A DNA stretch of 5,746 nucleotides, from positions 1 to 5,746 of the forward strand of contig WRHG01000127.1 of assembly GCA_009783365.1 (NCBI GenBank), read 5' to 3'. Within the stretch, counting starts at the first letter, position 1. Each line of letters opens with the position of its first letter. This document shows positions 5,663-5,746 of this stretch, in pieces. This DNA is from Clostridia bacterium (GTDB lineage Bacteria; Bacillota_A; Clostridia; Christensenellales; Aristaeellaceae). Made by a program: the position numbers and the translations under genes. Below the pieces are notes generated by a model. That model was not told the origin of the DNA and made no database searches. It saw only the letters and a list, made by a program, of their open reading frames with translations.

Positions 5663-5746
5663 TTAAAAGTCTGAGTAGCCGGTAGTTAAGGTAATCTCAA
5701 AGTGGTCCCCATCTGCCAGTGGAGTTGTATCTACTCCGGTCAGTAA
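5663..5746 (-). CDS. C-terminal end of an unidentified, possibly DUF4430-type protein (5'-truncated by window edge)
   Basis: An open frame enters from the window edge and ends with TAA at 5665-5663, leaving 27 codons. It includes GVDTTPLADGDHFEITL. A pattern of the form 'G-V-x-T-x-P-L-x-D-G-D' near the end of a beta-rich domain is reminiscent of DUF4430, the transcobalamin C-terminal-like domain found in exported proteins of Firmicutes. This recognition is from memory and rests on few residues. The stop is one base before the ATG of the S-component-like gene, so the two are almost certainly in one operon. It was accepted as coding because of this tight junction and the protein-like composition. 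Confidence 0.5.
   Translation of the reverse strand, partial: LLTGVDTTPLADGDHFEITLTTGYSDF

Overview
The window most resembles a chromosomal segment of an anaerobic Gram-positive bacterium of the Clostridia (Firmicutes/Bacillota). Several things point there: a secreted barnase-type RNase with its barstar inhibitor, an aldo/keto reductase carrying two C-terminal [4Fe-4S] motifs, AGGAGG-type ribosome binding sites, an ECF-type membrane transporter gene, and a LexA box of the Gram-positive GAAC-N4-GTTC form. Species cannot be named from the sequence. Base composition is moderate, with no obvious compositional break, and no insertion sequence, phage, tRNA, rRNA or CRISPR array is visible.

Left part (1-938, + strand): a three-gene string. 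The 3' end of a gene that looks like the C-terminus of a CehA/McbA-type PHP metallohydrolase runs into the window and ends in an ATGA overlap with a secreted guanyl-specific ribonuclease (barnase family). The barstar-type cytoplasmic inhibitor follows 38 bases later. This is a toxin gene with its immunity gene just downstream.

Middle (1047-2860): a MarR-family regulator on the minus strand is divergent from an iron-sulfur aldo/keto reductase on the plus strand. The regulator has a near-consensus sigma-A promoter (TTGACA-17-TACAAT) with a palindrome (TTAGTCGGCTAA) just inside the predicted transcript, which suggests autorepression. Both genes probably start at internal ATGs rather than at the longest possible start.

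Right-middle (2854-5042, - strand): a two-gene operon encodes a radical SAM protein with a helix-hairpin-helix segment and, overlapping it by 22 bases, a DUF4130 protein. This pair is a widespread but uncharacterised predicted DNA repair or modification system, sometimes linked to UdgX-like uracil-DNA glycosylase domains. Its promoter (TTTACA-17-TATAGT) carries an exact LexA/DinR core box, GAAC-ATTT-GTTC, at the expected transcription start. SOS control of this pair is the most informative observation in the window.

Right end (5065-5746, - strand): an ECF-transporter S-component-like membrane protein ends in a clear intrinsic terminator. It is preceded, with a single base between stop and start, by the last 27 codons of a gene that resembles the end of a DUF4430 (transcobalamin C-terminal-like) protein.
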